Program-made: the position numbers and the translations under genes
Notes under the pieces: model-generated
Seen by the model: the letters and a program-made list of their open reading frames with translations, nothing else
Database searches by the model: none
What the model was told of the DNA's origin: nothing
Shown here: positions 61,360 through 64,000 of the stretch, piece after piece
Position numbering within the stretch: position 1 is the stretch's first letter
How the letters are laid out: each line of letters begins with the position of its first letter
From: an uncultured Bizionia sp.
Lineage (GTDB): Bacteria > Bacteroidota > Bacteroidia > Flavobacteriales > Flavobacteriaceae
Direction: 5' to 3'
Assembly (NCBI GenBank): GCA_947496215.1
Contig: CANMCF010000006.1
Coordinates: 1-64,000, forward strand
DNA: 64,000 nt

Positions 61360-61523
61360 CTCTGCTAATTGAATGATAGCAAAATTTATGCTTCCTCGTA
61401 TATATTTAATAACTAACTGTTTTTAAATGAACCCCTTAACTTTCATTTGATTAAATATGTAGCATAAATTCTGGGTAAAAATAGCTAGAATTTAGTGAAT
61501 TAGATTGTAAAAAATCGTAATTA

Positions 61524-62324
61524 TTATTTTTTTAAGTATTCTTTGGCAAAAATATAATCTTCTTGGAAGTACTCTTTTGGTGATTTTTTCATAAACAATT
61601 TAAAATCTTTGGTAAAGTGGGATTCATCATAATAATCATACATGAATATTAGATCTTTGATTTTAGTGTTTTGATTTACATATCTCCTCATCAATCTAAT
61701 AAACCTAAATAGTTTCATGTACTTGCCTGGGGTTATACCAACGATTCTTTTAAATGTTGTTTCCAATGTTTTTTGGGATACGGGGATTTCTTTCAAAAGA
61801 TCACTGACATTGAGAAGTCCTTCCTTTTTTCTAATGAGCTTGATGGCTTGATCGATGTTTTTTGTATGCTTGTTTATTAGGAGAGGGATTGATTTTAAGC
61901 TAGTTTTTATTGCGTCTAAGGCAATTCTGTCTTTAAGTTCCGATTCGAACAGAGGTAACAATAGATGATGTAAATCTTTGGAAACTTCCTTAAGAGGAAT
62001 ATGACTGTTTTTAAATTTTGAAACCTCATAACCAATTAGCTTGTACAATGCGGTTGGGTGTAAAGCAATACCAATCGAACTAGCCTCTTCGTTAATTTTT
62101 AGAGGGTAGGAATTGGAAAACAGCCCAGTTAGCATTAAGCCGTGAAGATCTACGTTCTTATTAGCTTCTATAATGGCATTTTCTTTCTTTATGTAGGTGA
62201 TAAGAGGCAGAGCAACAGGTGTTATCGTTGTATTGAAGGAAATCATGTCTTCGTTAAAAAACAATTCAAAATATTCTTCAATTAAATCCAATTCATCTTT
62301 TGCCTTAAAAGCATTGTATACCAT
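61524..62324 (-). CDS. AraC-family transcriptional regulator
   Basis: About 266 residues from the ATG at 62324; the in-frame TTG at 62345 is not preferred. The C-terminal HTH domain (about residues 165-260) shows LNVSDLLKEIPVSQKTLETTFKRIVGITPGKYMKL interrupted by loops, then FRFIRLMRRY and DYYDESHFTKDFKLFMKKSPKEYF, the classical AraC double HTH. The N-terminal part resembles DUF6597-like sensor domains rather than a cupin (TTITPVALPLITYI). Target genes are unknown. Confidence 0.85.
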   Translation of the reverse strand: MVYNAFKAKDELDLIEEYFELFFNEDMISFNTTITPVALPLITYIKKENAIIEANKNVDLHGLMLTGLFSNSYPLKINEEASSIGIALHPTALYKLIGYEVSKFKNSHIPLKEVSKDLHHLLLPLFESELKDRIALDAIKTSLKSIPLLINKHTKNIDQAIKLIRKKEGLLNVSDLLKEIPVSQKTLETTFKRIVGITPGKYMKLFRFIRLMRRYVNQNTKIKDLIFMYDYYDESHFTKDFKLFMKKSPKEYFQEDYIFAKEYLKK

Positions 62325-62569
62325 AGGTAAGTGTAAAATTATCAAACAACTAGCGTTGCAAAATATGTTTTTTTTATTATGTTACCCTATATTAAATACG
62401 ATTTTCTACAATTTTAACAGTTTTGAAGAGAAATAATACTCTATTTATTAGTTGGTTATCTTGAGGGGACGTTGGCTATATAGTAGATGACTTCTTTGTT
62501 GTTTTTATTTTTCAATTGAAAAAAAGAATTTAGACTGTAGTTTAAAAAATGAGTAATCATTATTTAGTC

Positions 62570-63064
62570 TTATTTGATGGTGTATTCAAAAATATAGTCA
62601 TTCATGACATATCCATTTCCTATATCAAAATTTTCTTCGCCTATAATTTTAAATCCTACTTTTTTATAGGCTCTAATTCCTTTTTCATTACCCCTGTTTA
62701 CTGTTAGATACACAGCTTTGCAATCATTTGTTTTTGCATATTCTTTTACTCGGTTAAGTGCCAACTTACCCAAACCTAAGCCTTGAGCTGTGGTTTTTAA
62801 GTAGATTTTACTTAAAAAAACTCTATTGTCATTTTTCATTACATATGCTAAGTAGCCAACAAGACTATTGTTATGATAGATAAATTCCCATTGATAACCA
62901 TCATCTAAATCCTTTTGAAGACGTTCAGGGTTATACATCATGTCTAACATATAATCTATTTGATCTTGAGTGATCATATCACTATAATTGTCATTCCAAA
63001 TTTCTTTGGATAGATTGAAAACCAGTTCGAATTGGTTTTGTGCAATAGAGATGAAATTGGCCAT
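62570..63064 (-). CDS. GNAT-family N-acetyltransferase
   Basis: About 164 residues from the ATG at 63064. A longer frame reaching 63190 overlaps the end of purL and runs through its terminator, so it is rejected. The acetyl-CoA-binding motif A is seen in LSKIYLKTTAQGLGLGKLALNRV (QGLGLGK) and motif B in YLTVNRGNEKGIRAYKKVGFK split. It resembles RimI/YkkB-like acetyltransferases; the substrate is unknown. Confidence 0.82.
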   Translation of the reverse strand: MANFISIAQNQFELVFNLSKEIWNDNYSDMITQDQIDYMLDMMYNPERLQKDLDDGYQWEFIYHNNSLVGYLAYVMKNDNRVFLSKIYLKTTAQGLGLGKLALNRVKEYAKTNDCKAVYLTVNRGNEKGIRAYKKVGFKIIGEENFDIGNGYVMNDYIFEYTIK

Positions 63065-63097
63065 TGATCTAAAGTTATTTATGAGTAAAAATAAAAA

Positions 63098-63130
63098 AGA
63101 CCTCATAAGTATCAAAAACTTATGAGGTCT
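63098..63130. terminator. Hairpin terminator of purL
   Basis: AGACCTCATAAGT and ACTTATGAGGTCT (13-bp perfect stem, 7-nt loop) are followed by a T-rich run on the minus strand, 26 bp after the purL stop codon. Confidence 0.88.
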
Positions 63131-63155
63131 AAATAGAATACTATTATTGGGAGCA

Positions 63156-64000
63156 TTATTTTTCCTCGATCCATAACCTTGCATTGACAAAAGCCTCTAG
63201 CCATGGAGATACTTCATCTTGTCTGTTTTCTGGGTAATTGGCCCAATTCCATTGGAATGTAGAACGTTCTATATGTGGCATCATTACCAAATGACGACCT
63301 GTTGTATCACAAAGCATTGCAGTATTGAAGTCTGAACCGTTTGGGTTGTTTGGATAACCTTCGTAACCATATTTTGCAACAATGTTGTATTGGTCTTCTG
63401 TTTTTGGCAAACTGAACTTCCCTTCTCCGTGTGAGATCCAAACTCCTAAAGTAGAACCCTCTAGAGACGATAACATTACTGAATTGTTTTTCTGAACAGC
63501 TACAGATGTAAACGAGCTTTCGTGCTTTTGAGATTCGTTATGAATCATTTTACCATGCACATCATGTTCTGGATTGATAAGATCCAATTCCATAAATAAC
63601 TGGCAACCGTTACAAATACCAACAGAAAGGGTGTCTTTTCTATTAAAGAAGTCGTTAATTACCTTATTTGCTTTTTCATTGTATTTAATAGCACCTGCCC
63701 AACCTTTGGCAGAACCTAAAACATCACTATTGGAGAAACCTCCTACGGCTCCCAAAAACTGAATATCTTCCAAGGTTTCACGACCAGAGATTAAATCGGT
63801 CATATGCACATCTTTTACATCGAAACCAGCTAAATACATAGCATTAGCCATTTCACGCTCGCTATTAGATCCTTTTTCTCTTAATATGGCTGCTTTTGGT
63901 CTTGCTTTATTAGCATCTATTACCGGGAGTTTTCCAGTGAAGTGATTAGGGAATGTATAATTTAAAGGTTGTACTTTATAATTGGTATAACGTGCTTCTG
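63156..64000 (-). CDS. purL: Phosphoribosylformylglycinamidine synthase, C-terminal part (runs off the window)
   Basis: The 3' part of purL, about 281 residues, open through the right edge of the window. It is the glutamine-amidotransferase domain of large-type PurL: KAAILREKGSNSEREMANAMY, the Cys nucleophile in SVGICNGCQLF, and the His-Glu pair in MMPHIERSTFQW. The enzyme makes FGAM in purine biosynthesis. The synthetase part lies outside the window. No frameshift is visible. Confidence 0.95.
   Translation of the reverse strand, partial: EARYTNYKVQPLNYTFPNHFTGKLPVIDANKARPKAAILREKGSNSEREMANAMYLAGFDVKDVHMTDLISGRETLEDIQFLGAVGGFSNSDVLGSAKGWAGAIKYNEKANKVINDFFNRKDTLSVGICNGCQLFMELDLINPEHDVHGKMIHNESQKHESSFTSVAVQKNNSVMLSSLEGSTLGVWISHGEGKFSLPKTEDQYNIVAKYGYEGYPNNPNGSDFNTAMLCDTTGRHLVMMPHIERSTFQWNWANYPENRQDEVSPWLEAFVNARLWIEEK

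Larger units (their letters stand above)
61155..61523. other. Intergenic region between araC-like and acyl-CoA ligase genes
   Basis: About 370 bp. It contains the ligase promoter region with a palindrome at 61175-61191 and the araC-like gene's terminator at 61338-61359. No ORF of note was seen. Confidence 0.6.

Noticed and set aside
63065-63190. Upstream extension of the GNAT acetyltransferase gene
   Set aside because: It would overlap the end of purL and contain the purL terminator; the extra residues do not resemble the family.
1-64000. CRISPR arrays, rRNA, tRNA and insertion sequences
   Set aside because: No regular direct-repeat arrays, conserved rRNA stretches, cloverleaf with CCA-type ends, or transposase-like proteins were seen on reading both strands; a tRNA could still be missed by eye.

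Overview
The window looks like a chromosomal segment of a member of the Flavobacteriaceae (phylum Bacteroidota). It is AT-rich. Several secreted proteins end in type IX secretion (T9SS, Por) sorting domains. There is a TonB-dependent receptor with a carboxypeptidase-like regulatory domain, membrane-anchored TPR-HTH regulators and 2TM-domain proteins. Promoter-like boxes fit the Bacteroidota TAnnTTTG pattern. I saw no rRNA, recognisable tRNA, transposase, integrase or CRISPR array. The last gene is the 3' part of purL, running off the right edge.

Layout. 1-1168: a two-gene accessory module (membrane protein and small lipoprotein) bounded by short inverted repeats. 1278-2412: ECF sigma factor with a probable membrane anti-sigma. 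2836-7081: type II NADH dehydrogenase, lysoplasmalogenase and a TonB receptor. 7189-9192: a 667-residue protein with a duplicated domain. 9914-11569: TPR-HTH regulator. 11636-15933: a LodA/LodB-type quinoprotein amino-acid oxidase pair in which LodA is fused to a catalase-like domain. 16209-18190: DEDDh exonuclease and small secreted or cytosolic proteins. 18346-19955: two single-gene modules (a SUKH/SMI1-like protein and a lipoprotein), each closed by its own inverted repeat and separated by a 130-bp imperfect palindrome. 20122-24321: gamma-glutamylcyclotransferase-like protein, then an operon-like TPR protein, LytS-type kinase, 2TM protein and LytTR regulator. 24500-33993: T9SS NHL-repeat protein, LETM1-like protein, YceI lipoprotein, a very large BNR-repeat protein, and a VWA/AAA+ pair. 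34124-41582: secreted GH8 glycosidase, hydrolase-OsmC fusion, hybrid histidine kinase with a solute-binding sensor, YdeI-like protein, M1 aminopeptidase and a small membrane protein. 41745-45548: a 1267-residue LamG/T9SS protein. 45765-49162: Crp-like regulator, DinB-like protein and two poorly known proteins. 49303-55192: MarR-fadN-fadA-fadE beta-oxidation operon. 55304-59209: thioredoxin/MsrA-like protein, LuxR-type regulator, and a protein with a degenerate metallopeptidase site. 59382-61154: acyl-CoA ligase, the activating step for the beta-oxidation operon. 61524-64000: AraC regulator, GNAT acetyltransferase and purL.

The most coherent pathway is fatty-acid degradation: acyl-CoA ligase, FadE, FadN and FadA, with a MarR protein encoded first in the operon and a 22-bp palindrome directly upstream of a perfect promoter box. 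The most unusual features are the inverted-repeat-bounded gene modules, which resemble integron cassettes without matching attC sites or having an integrase here, and the catalase-LodA fusion. All function calls come from reading motifs by eye; no database search was possible.
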